Assembly: GCA_022843165.1 (NCBI GenBank)
Contig: JALHOD010000009.1
Span: 88,053 to 152,052 of the forward strand
Source: Pseudorhodoplanes sp.
GTDB taxonomy: Bacteria > Pseudomonadota > Alphaproteobacteria > Rhizobiales > Xanthobacteraceae
Direction of reading: 5' to 3'
DNA length: 64,000 nt
Within the stretch, counting starts at the first letter, position 1, and each line of letters begins with the position of its first letter. The position numbers and the translations under genes are program-made. The notes below the pieces were generated by a model. It worked only from the letters and a program-made list of their open reading frames with translations, ran no database searches and was not told where the DNA came from. Positions 54,261 through 63,202 of the stretch are shown here, one piece after another.

Positions 54261-55148
54261 CTATTCGCGGAACAACTGAGGCGTCGGAATCCCCCAGATG
54301 TTGGATGTCTGCGGACCAGGCTGCCACACTTTGGGACGTTGCGGATTGTCTTCGTGCCAGGGACGGGGATCGAACGCACCCGACGCTTCATCCGTCATCT
54401 GATCGAGCTCGGTGTAGAGCTCCATGATCTGGCCGTCCGGCGTATGGTGATAGATGAAGATATTGTGGCCCACGCCGTGCCGGCCCGGACCCCAGATCAG
54501 CGGGATTTTCTGCTTGCCGAGGAAATCGCAGGCGCTCTTGATATGATCCCAGTCGCGGGCCTCGAATGCGATGTGATGCATCTTGTTTTTCTTGCCGTGC
54601 AGCAAATTTACCGTGTGGTGATCGGGGCCGCAACGCAGGAAAGCGAAGAAGTCGCCCATCCAGTCGGACACGCGGAAGCCCAGAAGCTTGACGAAGAAAT
54701 CAACGCCGCCTTGCACATCATGAACGTTAAACGCGATGTGGCCGAGCTTGCGGGGACCGATCCCGGCTGACGGCCTGGCTTTTTGCGAAACGGCACGCTC
54801 ACGGATCAGCGCGACACGAATATCTTCCGGTCCGTCGAAGGAAATCATCTCGGCAGTTGAGGGCTCGCTGTCCGATTTGATCTCTGGTGACACACCATTG
54901 GCCGTCAGCAACTTGGCGGCATCAGCGAGATCGGTGTTTTGCGGCACCTGAAGTGTGATCTGGGCGCAGCGCGCCAGGGCCCCCTGCTTCAGAACCACCG
55001 AATGATAATCGAGCGGGGACGCGAGATAAGCGGTGTCGCCTCTGCGATCCACCAGCACCAGTCCGAGAACCTGCTGGTAATAATCCAGCATACGCCCAAG
55101 ATCAGGCGTCTCGAAGGTGGCGTGCCCGATGGCTGAAACCTGGATCAT
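54261..55148 (-). CDS. Two-domain VOC extradiol dioxygenase
   Basis: 295 aa, type I extradiol dioxygenase with two VOC modules. Metal ligands are consistent with His in KLGHIAFNV, His in KMHHIAFE and Glu in IMELYTEL of the second domain. These enzymes cleave a catechol ring next to the diol with Fe(II) or Mn(II). GntR lies upstream (42-nt gap) and the oxidoreductase downstream. The catechol substrate is unknown. Confidence 0.9.
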   Translation of the reverse strand: MIQVSAIGHATFETPDLGRMLDYYQQVLGLVLVDRRGDTAYLASPLDYHSVVLKQGALARCAQITLQVPQNTDLADAAKLLTANGVSPEIKSDSEPSTAEMISFDGPEDIRVALIRERAVSQKARPSAGIGPRKLGHIAFNVHDVQGGVDFFVKLLGFRVSDWMGDFFAFLRCGPDHHTVNLLHGKKNKMHHIAFEARDWDHIKSACDFLGKQKIPLIWGPGRHGVGHNIFIYHHTPDGQIMELYTELDQMTDEASGAFDPRPWHEDNPQRPKVWQPGPQTSNIWGIPTPQLFRE

Positions 55149-55190
55149 GATGTTCTTGCTTCCTGCGTCCGTCTGGAGATTGTGCGATGG

Positions 55191-55952
55191 TCAGGCGTGC
55201 TGCTTGCGCAATGCAGGCTCGACATGTTCCGTCGTGCGCTCGATATGCTGCCGCAACAGCGAGACTGCATCCGGCTTTCGCGACAATGCCGATTCCATCA
55301 GTTTGCGGTGCTCGTCCGCGGTGTTGCGGGGCTTTTGACGGAGAGCTGCCGACAGCCGCCGATAACGCTCCGACTGATCGAACAGTTTCGAGCAAAGCTC
55401 GATCAAACGCTCGGAACCGCAAGCCGACACCAGCGACATGTGAAAGTCCTTGTGCCGCGAGGTCCATTCGTCGTCGCGGGACATTTCGCCAGATGCAATG
55501 CGGCCCTCAATGCGATCAAGACGGTAGAAGGCCGCCACGACCTGGGCCTCCCACACGTCGGATCCGATTGTCATGGACGCGGCCAAGGCGCCGGGTTCAA
55601 CCACAAGCCGCATGGCCGTGAGATCCATCAGATCCCTGGCCGTCATCGGGGCTGCGCGGAAGCCGCGGCGTTCGTCGGCGATCACCAGATTTTCAGCGAC
55701 AAGACGGTTCAGCGCCTCCCGGAGCGGCGAACTGGAAATTTGATAGTCGCGCTGGAGAACATCGATCTTCAGTTTCTCTCCGGCCAGGATGGCGCCACGC
55801 AGGATGCGGTCGCGAATGAGCTGATACGCCTGCTCGGACAGCGGTGGCTTCGAGTCCGCATGCGCCGGATTGGCCGGCGCGTGACGCGAGGAATATGGCT
55901 CGAGCGGCAGGTCGGTGCTCACTTGCGAATCCTGAGAGTTAGGATACGACAT
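55191..55952 (-). CDS. GntR family (FCD) transcriptional regulator
   Basis: 253 aa from ATG 55952 (MSYPNSQ...); in-frame codons upstream to 56045 are judged non-coding since they run over the divergent promoter. N-terminal winged helix (ISSSPLREALNRLVAENLV) and an all-helical FCD domain (RHKDFHMSLVSACGSERL). It starts the catabolic minus-strand unit and is divergent from the Bug protein gene, so likely regulates both units. Confidence 0.9.
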   Translation of the reverse strand: MSYPNSQDSQVSTDLPLEPYSSRHAPANPAHADSKPPLSEQAYQLIRDRILRGAILAGEKLKIDVLQRDYQISSSPLREALNRLVAENLVIADERRGFRAAPMTARDLMDLTAMRLVVEPGALAASMTIGSDVWEAQVVAAFYRLDRIEGRIASGEMSRDDEWTSRHKDFHMSLVSACGSERLIELCSKLFDQSERYRRLSAALRQKPRNTADEHRKLMESALSRKPDAVSLLRQHIERTTEHVEPALRKQHA

Positions 55953-55979
55953 TGCATGATATGATTTTTTATGCATAAA
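55953..55979. promoter_or_regulatory. Candidate GntR operator
   Basis: An AT-rich inverted-repeat-like stretch, TGCATGATATGATTTTTTATGC, with TGCAT at 55954-55958 and ATGCA at 55971-55975. It lies directly at the gntR start in the gntR/Bug intergenic region, where an autoregulatory site is expected. Confidence 0.35.
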
Positions 55980-56029
55980 ATTGAGCCTTGAGCAAGATAA
56001 AAAGTCGAAATTCAGATGGGAGAATGAGG

Positions 56030-57001
56030 ATGTTGAAATACGCAATCACCGGTGCCTGCGCGCTGGCTCTGGCGATCGGCCCCGCCACTGCCGTCCGGTC
56101 TGACGACGCCTATCCATCGCGGGTGGTCACAATCGTGGTGCCCTTTCCCGCCGGCGGCACCGCAGACCTGCTGCCCCGGCTCGTCGCCGAACAGATCCGT
56201 CCGCTGCTGGGACAGGCGGTGATCGTTGAAAACAAGCCGGGCGCGGCCGGCAATCTCGGCACCGAAGGCGTTTCGCGCTCGACACCGGACGGCTACACGC
56301 TGATCAACGCGCCGCAACTGACCTTCAGCGTCAACCATCTGCTTAATGCCAACTTGCGATTTGATCCGCGAACGCTGGAGCCGGTCAGCGTGCTGGCGAC
56401 CTATCCGACCGTTCTGTTTGCGCGCGCTGAGCTGCCGGTGAATTCGCTGCCTGAATTGATCGCTCATGTGAAGGCCAATCCCGGCAAGCTCACCTATGCG
56501 TCCCAAGGGCGCGGACAGATCGGCCATCTCACCATCGAAGCGATGAAACTGAGAGCCAACCTGGACATCCTGCATGTGCCCTATCGCGGCAGCGCACCCG
56601 CGATCAACGACCTGCTGGCTGGGCAGGTCGATATTCTCGCCGACAACCTGTTGTCGGGCATGCAGCATGTTCAAGCCGGCAAACTGAAACTACTGGCCGT
56701 CGGCGGCAAGGAAAGACTGAAAGCATTTCCGAATGCCGCGACCTTCGCGGAAACCCTGCCCGGCTTCTATTCGGACACCTGGATGGCGATCGCAGCGCCG
56801 CCCGGAACGCCGAAAAGCGTCACCAAAAAGCTGTCGGATTCGATCGCGAAGGCCCTGCAGTCTCCCGATCTCCGACGCCGTATCGAAGCGTTGCAGGCCG
56901 AGCCATTCGGCAGCACGCCCGAGCAGATGGCCCAGTTGATCAAGGAAAGTCATGACCGCTGGGCGCCGGTAATCAGCAAGGCCAACATCACGGCCGAGTA
57001 A
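56030..57001 (+). CDS. Bug family solute-binding protein
   Basis: 323 aa from the ATG at 56030 (GGGAG 7 nt upstream). Signal peptide MLKYAITGACALALAIGPATA. The mature protein has YPSRVVTIVVPFPAGGTADLLPR, IVENKPGAAGNLGTE and WMAIAAPPGTP, standard for TctC/Bug proteins that bind aromatic or carboxylic acids in the periplasm. No TctAB permease is next to it; it may work with a distant one or act as a sensor. Confidence 0.93.
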   Translation: MLKYAITGACALALAIGPATAVRSDDAYPSRVVTIVVPFPAGGTADLLPRLVAEQIRPLLGQAVIVENKPGAAGNLGTEGVSRSTPDGYTLINAPQLTFSVNHLLNANLRFDPRTLEPVSVLATYPTVLFARAELPVNSLPELIAHVKANPGKLTYASQGRGQIGHLTIEAMKLRANLDILHVPYRGSAPAINDLLAGQVDILADNLLSGMQHVQAGKLKLLAVGGKERLKAFPNAATFAETLPGFYSDTWMAIAAPPGTPKSVTKKLSDSIAKALQSPDLRRRIEALQAEPFGSTPEQMAQLIKESHDRWAPVISKANITAE

Positions 57002-57095
57002 TCTTCGCGGAATCGGCAGATTGAATACGATGGCATGCGACGGTCGCGAACAGGCCGCGGCATCAACACGTCCGACTGATCCACGGGTTTGCCGA

Positions 57096-58022
57096 ATGAA
57101 GAACTATAACCTCGTCAGCTATCGTGTGGATTCGGGGGCGCGACCCGGCATTGTCTTTCAGGGCAACCTTTATGATCTGCAGGACGCTTCCGGACATCCC
57201 GCAGATTCCACCATGCTCGGCCTGCTTGCAGATTGGCCTGCGGCGCAGAAGCGCATTCAGTCCGCAATCGACAGGGCGCTGGCTGGACAGCTTCCGGGAC
57301 GCCCGCTGGCAGAGCAGAGGCTTCTGGCTCCCTTGCCCGTTCCCGGCACATTGTTCTGTGCAGGGGCAAATTACGCCGACCATGTCGCGGAAATGGCCAA
57401 GGTCGCCAATATCGAACCTGATCCCGATCCGCATTCTCTCGGGCTGGGCTCGTGGCATTTCATCAAAAGTTCGCGCAGCGTCATCGGGCCAAATGACGGG
57501 ATAGAAATCCCGAACGGTTCGCAGAAGCTGGACTGGGAGGTGGAACTCGCTGCCGTGATCGGATGCAAGGCCAGAAACATCACGCTGGATCAGGCGCTGA
57601 CATGCGTGGCCGGCTACACCATCGCCGTCGATCTGTCGGCGCGCGATTTCAGCCGGCGCGCCGGAATCGCAATCCAGTCGCCCTTCAGATTCGATTGGGT
57701 GGCCCACAAGAGTTTCGACACCGGATGTCCGCTGGGGCCCTGGATCACGCCGGCCGAGCAGATCCCCGATCCTCAAAAGCTGGCGATTTCATTGTCGGTG
57801 AACGGCGAGATGAAACAGAATTCCAGCACCGCTCACATGATTTTCACGGTGGCGGAACAGATTTCGGACCTCTCTCGGAAACTGACGCTGTGGCCGGGCG
57901 ACGTCATATTGACCGGAACGCCAGCCGGCGTCGGCAGTGCGACGGGACAATTCCTCAAATCCGGCGATCATCTCTCGGCGCGCATCGAAGGCATTGGCGA
58001 GCTGAAAAACGGCGTGATCTGA
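57096..58022 (+). CDS. Fumarylacetoacetate hydrolase family protein
   Basis: 308 aa from the ATG at 57096 ([11 protein letters not shown]). FAH-fold motifs: [25 protein letters not shown] with metal-binding acidic residues, [11 protein letters not shown] and LTGTPAGVG. In catabolism these enzymes hydrate, decarboxylate or hydrolyse ring-cleavage products such as 2-hydroxymuconate-derived acids. It follows the Bug gene by 94 nt and complements the extradiol dioxygenase. Confidence 0.92.
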   Translation: MKNYNLVSYRVDSGARPGIVFQGNLYDLQDASGHPADSTMLGLLADWPAAQKRIQSAIDRALAGQLPGRPLAEQRLLAPLPVPGTLFCAGANYADHVAEMAKVANIEPDPDPHSLGLGSWHFIKSSRSVIGPNDGIEIPNGSQKLDWEVELAAVIGCKARNITLDQALTCVAGYTIAVDLSARDFSRRAGIAIQSPFRFDWVAHKSFDTGCPLGPWITPAEQIPDPQKLAISLSVNGEMKQNSSTAHMIFTVAEQISDLSRKLTLWPGDVILTGTPAGVGSATGQFLKSGDHLSARIEGIGELKNGVI

Positions 58023-58026
58023 GCCA

Positions 58027-58072
58027 AACCCCAGCATTGCCGCAGGCCTGCCTCATCGGCTATGAAGGCCGC
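58027..58072 (+). repeat. Right copy of tRNA-Arg upstream flank
   Basis: Matches 50704-50749 at 43 of 46 positions. It directly precedes the intact tRNA-Arg and is probably its promoter region. Confidence 0.8.
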
Positions 58073-58075
58073 CAC

Positions 58076-58152
58076 GCACCCGTAGCTCAGCTGGATAGAG
58101 CGTTGCCCTCCGAAGGCAAAGGTCAGAGGTTCGAATCCTCTCGGGTGCGCCA
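58076..58152 (+). tRNA. tRNA-Arg (anticodon CCG)
   Basis: 77-nt cloverleaf with encoded CCA: acceptor GCACCCG/CGGGTGC, D-arm GCTC/GAGC, anticodon stem TTGCC/GGCAA with loop CTCCGAA (anticodon CCG, reads CGG), T-arm AGAGG/CCTCT with loop TTCGAAT. Confidence 0.97.
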
Positions 58153-58157
58153 GCGCT

Positions 58158-59135
58158 TCAGTGAAATTTGGGCGCCTTGAGAAACTTGGCGCGATCGCCG
58201 GAATTGACGCCCACGTCGAAGGTGTCGCCGTCGCGATAGATCGTGAGCGGCACCTCGACGCCGGCCGTGCCCAACGACCAGATGCTGCGATAAAGACCGG
58301 CGAGATCGCCGACCTCCTCGCCGTCGATCGCCACGATGACATCGCCTGCGCGCAAACCGGCCCGCTCTGCCGGCCCGCGCGGCGCCAGCCCGACTATGAC
58401 GATCCTGTTCTCGGCCTCGGTGGAATAGATGCCGAGCCAGGGTCGTGCCGGTTTGCGGGAATGCCCGGACGACAGCAGATCGTCGAGAATCGGCGGCAGC
58501 AGATCGATCGGCACAACCATGTTCAGATACTCGCCATCACCCTTGGCGCCGCCGCGCTCGAGCTGCAGCGAGCCGATCCCCAGCAATTCTCCCTTGGGTC
58601 CGATCATCGCGGTGCCGCCCCAATTGGGATGCGCGGGCGCCGTGAAGATCGCCTCGTCCAGCACATATTCCCAATAGCCCGCGAATTCCTGCTTGCCGAC
58701 GATGCGCGCGGCAACCGAACGTTCGCGACCGCCAGCGCCCGCCACCACCACACGCTCGCCGGTCTGCGCCGCTGCGGATTTTCCGAACGGCAATGCCGGA
58801 AGATCGAGCCGAGCCAGCGGCTGGACCAGACCGAGGCCGGTTTCCTGGTCGAACGCCATGGCATGGCCGGGGACCACCCGGCCGTCCCCGAGATGCAGCC
58901 AGACCGTCTCGGCTTCCGTGATCAGGTAACCGATGGTGAGGATCAGGCCACTGCTGCGGATGACCACGCCGTGCCCGGTGCGTTCAGTTCCCAGCGTCTC
59001 CGCCGTAAAGGCATCGGCCGGAACGAGCGTCCGCAAGCCGACCACCGACGATAACGCCGCATCGAGGTCATAGGCATAATCTTCCGGCCTGGGCTGTGCG
59101 CCGGCGGGCACCTTCCAGTCGCTCAGGGATGTCAT
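58158..59135 (-). CDS. HtrA-like pseudoprotease with PDZ domain
   Basis: 325 aa from the ATG at 59135. A trypsin-like fold (~30-215) and one PDZ domain (~233-310, [23 protein letters not shown]) align well with DegP/DegQ. All catalytic residues are changed: the histidine of TNAHVV is Tyr70 (TIGYLI), the aspartate of TDLAVL is Gly100 (TGLGLV), and the serine of GNSGGP is Trp172 (PNWGGT). No signal peptide is visible, so it appears cytoplasmic. Likely a peptide-binding scaffold or chaperone. Confidence 0.8.
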   Translation of the reverse strand: MTSLSDWKVPAGAQPRPEDYAYDLDAALSSVVGLRTLVPADAFTAETLGTERTGHGVVIRSSGLILTIGYLITEAETVWLHLGDGRVVPGHAMAFDQETGLGLVQPLARLDLPALPFGKSAAAQTGERVVVAGAGGRERSVAARIVGKQEFAGYWEYVLDEAIFTAPAHPNWGGTAMIGPKGELLGIGSLQLERGGAKGDGEYLNMVVPIDLLPPILDDLLSSGHSRKPARPWLGIYSTEAENRIVIVGLAPRGPAERAGLRAGDVIVAIDGEEVGDLAGLYRSIWSLGTAGVEVPLTIYRDGDTFDVGVNSGDRAKFLKAPKFH

Positions 59136-59320
59136 GTGCCGCCCTTCTTGTTCTTCGGATCGCCCTGTAAAACCTGCCGTCATGCACCCGGCGAAATCAA
59201 GGTCGAAAGCCGCTAACGACTGCGTGACAGCCCCTTTCAGACCGCCTTCATCCTGCCTAATCTCTCCGCCATAGATTGTGAAGATATTGAGTTGTCACTG
59301 GTTGTCGGGGATATCACCGT

Positions 59321-60409
59321 ATGCATCGGCGCGAACAATCGGCCTTGGTCCTGGTCATGATCGGGTTTGCCGCCTTGAGCGGAACCGCGGTCGCGCAAGT
59401 GCTGCCGCCGCCCACGCCCTATACCTATCCGCAGGGCGGATATCGCGGCGTTCAGGGCCCGGACGGGGTGATGACCACGGCCCCGGCTGACGACGATGCT
59501 GACATGCAGCGGCCGCTACCACCCCGGGGCGCGCCTTATGCGGACCGGCAGCCTTATCCGCTTGAGTCGTCAAGTTCGGCACGGGATGGCGCACCCTACC
59601 CGATTGAGCCCCGTTACGGCCGGCAAGCGCCGCCGATTGCGGCGGAGCCTTATCCGGAACCCAATATCGTGCGCCGTCCTCCCGGCTTCGGACCGATGCC
59701 GCCTTACGATGACCGGACCGATTCGGGCATCACGACGGCGCGGCCTGACAGCCTGCAGCAGGGCCTGCGTCCGCCGGCCGCGATCGGGTCTCAGGCACCT
59801 TCGGCGATTCTGCCGCCGTCCGGCGGCGCGCCCGTTGCGGGCAGCCCCTCCCGCCCAACCAACCTTGCCGCCCTGCCGCCGGAAGATCAGCCGGAAGATG
59901 GTGAGCCTGCGGAACTGCCGCCGCAATTCAAGCGCCAGGTCGTCAGCTATCAGACCAAGGAACCGGCCGGAACCATCATCATCGATACCCCGAGCACGTT
60001 TCTTTATCTTGTGAACGGCGACGGAACCGCGGTCCGCTACGGCATCGGCGTCGGCCGCGAAGGCTTTACCTGGGCCGGCACGGAAAAAATCACCCGCATG
60101 GCGGAATGGCCGGACTGGCACCCGCCTGCGGAAATGATCGAACGTCAGCCCTATCTGCCGCGCTTCATGGCCGGCGGCCCGGGCAATCCTCTGGGTGCGC
60201 GCGCACTCTATCTCGGCAAGACCATCTATCGCGTGCACGGGACCAACCAGCCTTCGACCATCGGCAAGTTCGTGTCGTCGGGCTGCATCCGCATGCTCAA
60301 CGAAGACGTGGAAGATCTGTTTACCCGCGTGAAAGTCGGCACCAAGGTCGTGGTCCGGTCCGGCGGACGAGGCAGTCCCACCGCCGCCAACACGCCCGCA
60401 ACCCGATAG
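59321..60409 (+). CDS. L,D-transpeptidase (YkuD) with proline-rich N-terminus
   Basis: 362 aa with a signal peptide (VLVMIGFAALSGTAVAQV). Residues ~27-200 are Pro/Tyr/Gly-rich and probably unfolded. The C-terminal YkuD domain has HGTNQPSTIGKFVSSGCIRM with both histidine and catalytic cysteine. It modifies peptidoglycan in the periplasm. Second enzyme of this class in the window; the first is at 47861. Confidence 0.92.
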   Translation: MHRREQSALVLVMIGFAALSGTAVAQVLPPPTPYTYPQGGYRGVQGPDGVMTTAPADDDADMQRPLPPRGAPYADRQPYPLESSSSARDGAPYPIEPRYGRQAPPIAAEPYPEPNIVRRPPGFGPMPPYDDRTDSGITTARPDSLQQGLRPPAAIGSQAPSAILPPSGGAPVAGSPSRPTNLAALPPEDQPEDGEPAELPPQFKRQVVSYQTKEPAGTIIIDTPSTFLYLVNGDGTAVRYGIGVGREGFTWAGTEKITRMAEWPDWHPPAEMIERQPYLPRFMAGGPGNPLGARALYLGKTIYRVHGTNQPSTIGKFVSSGCIRMLNEDVEDLFTRVKVGTKVVVRSGGRGSPTAANTPATR

Positions 60410-60692
60410 CCGAATCATTTATCGTTATTGCGCTGTAAATTGCGCCGACCGGGTGTGGCCGATTAGCTGCTCACTTCCGGCAGAATCGGCACGCCGAAAA
60501 ACCTTCGCGTGACGGCGGGAACCGAATCAGCAAAAATAATATCCACAGGGTTTTTTGGTGTGAATTTGTCCTGAGCATTGCGCCAGGCCCTAGCCGCGGA
60601 GCCGTTATCTACGCTTTCGCGCGGCGCTTCTTCTTTCCGGTGTGACGGCGTGCAGCGCCCCTATTCGGGCGATCGTGGAAGGACTCTGACTC
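60410..60692. other. Intergenic region, no gene seen
   Basis: 283 bp between the L,D-transpeptidase and the next gene. It contains ATATCCACA at 60539-60547, one mismatch from a DnaA box, and a T-run (60551-60556). No promoter, terminator or ORF is convincing. Confidence 0.4.
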
Positions 60693-61529
60693 ATGCTGCC
60701 CGATCTGCGGATCGTTATCGCAGCCGTCGTTTCGACGTTCATCTTTACCGTGGGCGTCGGATTTTTTGCGTCGTCCCGGCTCATCCATGACCAGATGACC
60801 GCCCGCGTCGACACCAAAGGTCTGGACGACACGCCGATCAACCGCATCGCCCTGAACTGGCCCGAGCCAACCGCGACACAGCGCCACGTCGACCTGGATT
60901 TCGCCATCACCGCCAAGGCGTCAAGGAATCCGGTGCGTGAAGTCGCGCCCGCGGCTGACGAGAGCAAGCCGGCGCTGAAGGTCGAGACTCCGCAACCTGC
61001 CTTGTCGCGAACATCGAGTGACCAGGCGTCAACCGACGCCGCGGCGGCTCCGAAAGATGCATCCCGCGATGCGGAGCCGACCATCGCCGCGCCCAAAGTG
61101 CCCGAGCCGCACGAAGAAAAAACGGCCGTGCAGCAAGAGACCCCACCATCAACGAACGACACACGCGTAACTGTCCATCTGGACGACGCCGTGCCTGAGG
61201 AACCGACGGGTTCGATTCCCGCTCCAACAAAACCCGACCCGCCAAGTGTTCCAGTCTCCGAATCGCGTCCGAAATTTGCAGCGCGCCCGGAAGCCAACGA
61301 GACACCCGCCACGATCACAAAGCCGGCGCTGGCGGAACCTGCAAAAGCCCCGCCGATCCGCAAGAAACGGCCGCGCAAGATAACGGCGCAAAAACCGGCA
61401 ACGCACGGTCAAGCCGTCCAGACCCCGCAATTGCAGGCCTTCGATTTCTTCGGCCTGTTCCGCACCTCGTCGACGACCTTCCGCTTGCCCGCAATCGTCT
61501 CGACGCCACCGACGACGCCGGTGCAGTAA
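60693..61529 (+). CDS. Single-pass membrane protein with low-complexity tail
   Basis: 278 aa. One N-terminal membrane helix (IVIAAVVSTFIFTVGVGFFA), then a Pro/Ala/Thr/Glu-rich disordered region, a basic patch IRKKRPRKITAQK, and a C-terminal segment FDFFGLFRTSSTTFRLP. No family recognised. Topology suggests a periplasmic tail. Located between a transpeptidase and a flavin oxidoreductase gene. Confidence 0.6.
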   Translation: MLPDLRIVIAAVVSTFIFTVGVGFFASSRLIHDQMTARVDTKGLDDTPINRIALNWPEPTATQRHVDLDFAITAKASRNPVREVAPAADESKPALKVETPQPALSRTSSDQASTDAAAAPKDASRDAEPTIAAPKVPEPHEEKTAVQQETPPSTNDTRVTVHLDDAVPEEPTGSIPAPTKPDPPSVPVSESRPKFAARPEANETPATITKPALAEPAKAPPIRKKRPRKITAQKPATHGQAVQTPQLQAFDFFGLFRTSSTTFRLPAIVSTPPTTPVQ

Positions 61530-61622
61530 TCGCCCGCGATTTCGCAATCTGTAAAAGTTTCCCATATAAGCGCATATCCTGAAGAAGCCGCCCGAATATG
61601 GGTAGCGGGGTGCGTCGTCATC

Positions 61623-62624
61623 ATGGTTGCGCTGTCGATCCTCGACCTGTCTCCCGTCACTGCTGGGGGCTCCGGCGCGCAGTCACTGCGTAACAGTCTC
61701 GATCTTGCCGAACATGCCGACCGTCTCGGCTACCGGCGCTATTGGGTTGCCGAGCATCACAATCTGTCGAATATCGCAAGCTCCGCTCCGGAGATCATGA
61801 TCGGCCAGATTGCCGCGCGCACGTCGCGCCTGCGGGTGGGATCTGGCGGCGTCATGCTGCCCAATCATGCGCCGCTCGCGGTGGCCGAACGCTTCAAGGT
61901 GCTTGAGGCGCTATTTCCCGGCCGCATTGATCTCGGCATCGGCCGCGCTCCTGGAACCGACCACGTCACGTCGGTCGCCTTGCGCCGGCGGCAGGATATC
62001 CGCGAGGACGATGATTTCCTGGAGCGCTTCCAGGAATTGCTCCTGCTGGAGAATGGCGGCTTTCCCAAGGATCACCCCTTCAGCACCATCCGCGCCATGC
62101 CGTCCGACGTCGCATTGCCGCCGATCTATCTGCTGGGCTCAAGTGACTACAGCGCGCGACTTGCGGCCTCGATCGGCGCGGGTTTTTCCTTCGCACATCA
62201 TTTTGCGAGTCACGATGCAGCCGCCGCGATGCGCATGTATCGCGAACGTTTTCAGCCTTCGCAAACCTTGCCGGCGCCCTATGCCATTCTCGCGACAGCA
62301 GCGGTGGTCGCCGACACGGAAGAGCAAGCCGAGCGGCTCGCATCCACCATCGATCTGAATTTCGTGCGGCGCGCCAAAGGCGATTATCTTCCACTGGAAA
62401 GTCCGGAGACCGCTCTGGCCTATCCTTATGCGCCGGCGGATCGTGACCGGATTCGACAGAACCGGTCGCGCCTTTTCGTCGGAACACCGGCCACCATCAA
62501 GGACAAGCTGTTGCCGCTGCTGCAGGATACACAAGCCGACGAGTTGATGATCACCAGCATGATTTACGATCATAAGGCGCGCAAGAAATCCTACAGCTTG
62601 CTGGCGCAAACTTTCGCCCTCTGA
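61623..62624 (+). CDS. LLM-class flavin-dependent oxidoreductase
   Basis: 333 aa luciferase-like monooxygenase family protein. [22 protein letters not shown] and [22 protein letters not shown] are standard for the MsnO8-like subgroup; FMN or F420-type TIM barrel. Substrate unknown, so specific oxygenase activity cannot be assigned. Confidence 0.92.
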   Translation: MVALSILDLSPVTAGGSGAQSLRNSLDLAEHADRLGYRRYWVAEHHNLSNIASSAPEIMIGQIAARTSRLRVGSGGVMLPNHAPLAVAERFKVLEALFPGRIDLGIGRAPGTDHVTSVALRRRQDIREDDDFLERFQELLLLENGGFPKDHPFSTIRAMPSDVALPPIYLLGSSDYSARLAASIGAGFSFAHHFASHDAAAAMRMYRERFQPSQTLPAPYAILATAAVVADTEEQAERLASTIDLNFVRRAKGDYLPLESPETALAYPYAPADRDRIRQNRSRLFVGTPATIKDKLLPLLQDTQADELMITSMIYDHKARKKSYSLLAQTFAL

Positions 62625-62714
62625 AAAGCGGTCGGCGCGGCGCATCTGTTCTCTCCGCCGCAACCATTCTAGTATGTGTACGCCAAAAGCGCTTGGCGAT
62701 ATCAGGGGGACATC

Positions 62715-63179
62715 ATGAGCCGAGATCCAGTTACGACTGGCAATACACGCTTGCTGATACCAAGCCTGCAGCCGTTCTACGACAAGGCCGTGCCGCTTTC
62801 ATACACCATCATCCGCGTCACCGCCGGTTTGATGCTGCTGCCGCATGGCTTTCCAAAGCTCTTCACGCAAGGTGTCACCGCTTTCGCCGCCGCAGGCCTC
62901 GCCAAGCGGGGCATCGAACCGGCGTTGCCGCTCGCCTGGGTCATCGTCTTCATCGAAACCATCGGCGGCATCCTGCTGGCGCTCGGACTGTTCACGCGAT
63001 TCATTGCGGCCATGGTTGCGATTGAAATGCTGGTCATCGTCTCGGTGTATTGGCCAAAGTTCGGCTGGACATTGCCGGGCTACGAATACCCGCTGATGTG
63101 GGGACTGATCTGCTTCGCCCTTGCGCTCGGCGGCGGCGGTCCGTATTCGCTCGATCGCAAAATCGGTCGCGAACTGTAA
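62715..63179 (+). CDS. DoxX family membrane protein
   Basis: 154 aa from the ATG at 62715 (AGGGGGA ribosome-binding site). Four membrane helices; the motifs RVTAGLMLLPHGFPKLF and FIETIGGILLALGLFTRF are typical of DoxX/SURF4-like proteins. Members act in redox or thiosulfate metabolism or are of unknown role. It is 23 nt upstream of the dienelactone hydrolase gene and probably cotranscribed. Confidence 0.9.
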   Translation: MSRDPVTTGNTRLLIPSLQPFYDKAVPLSYTIIRVTAGLMLLPHGFPKLFTQGVTAFAAAGLAKRGIEPALPLAWVIVFIETIGGILLALGLFTRFIAAMVAIEMLVIVSVYWPKFGWTLPGYEYPLMWGLICFALALGGGGPYSLDRKIGREL

Positions 63180-63202
63180 CTGAAAATGGATGGAGGATAT
63201 TC

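Noticed and set aside
60539..60547. DnaA-box-like ATATCCACA
   Set aside because: Single copy, one mismatch, no AT-rich unwinding region or dnaA/dnaN/hemE/parAB neighbours; no support for an origin.
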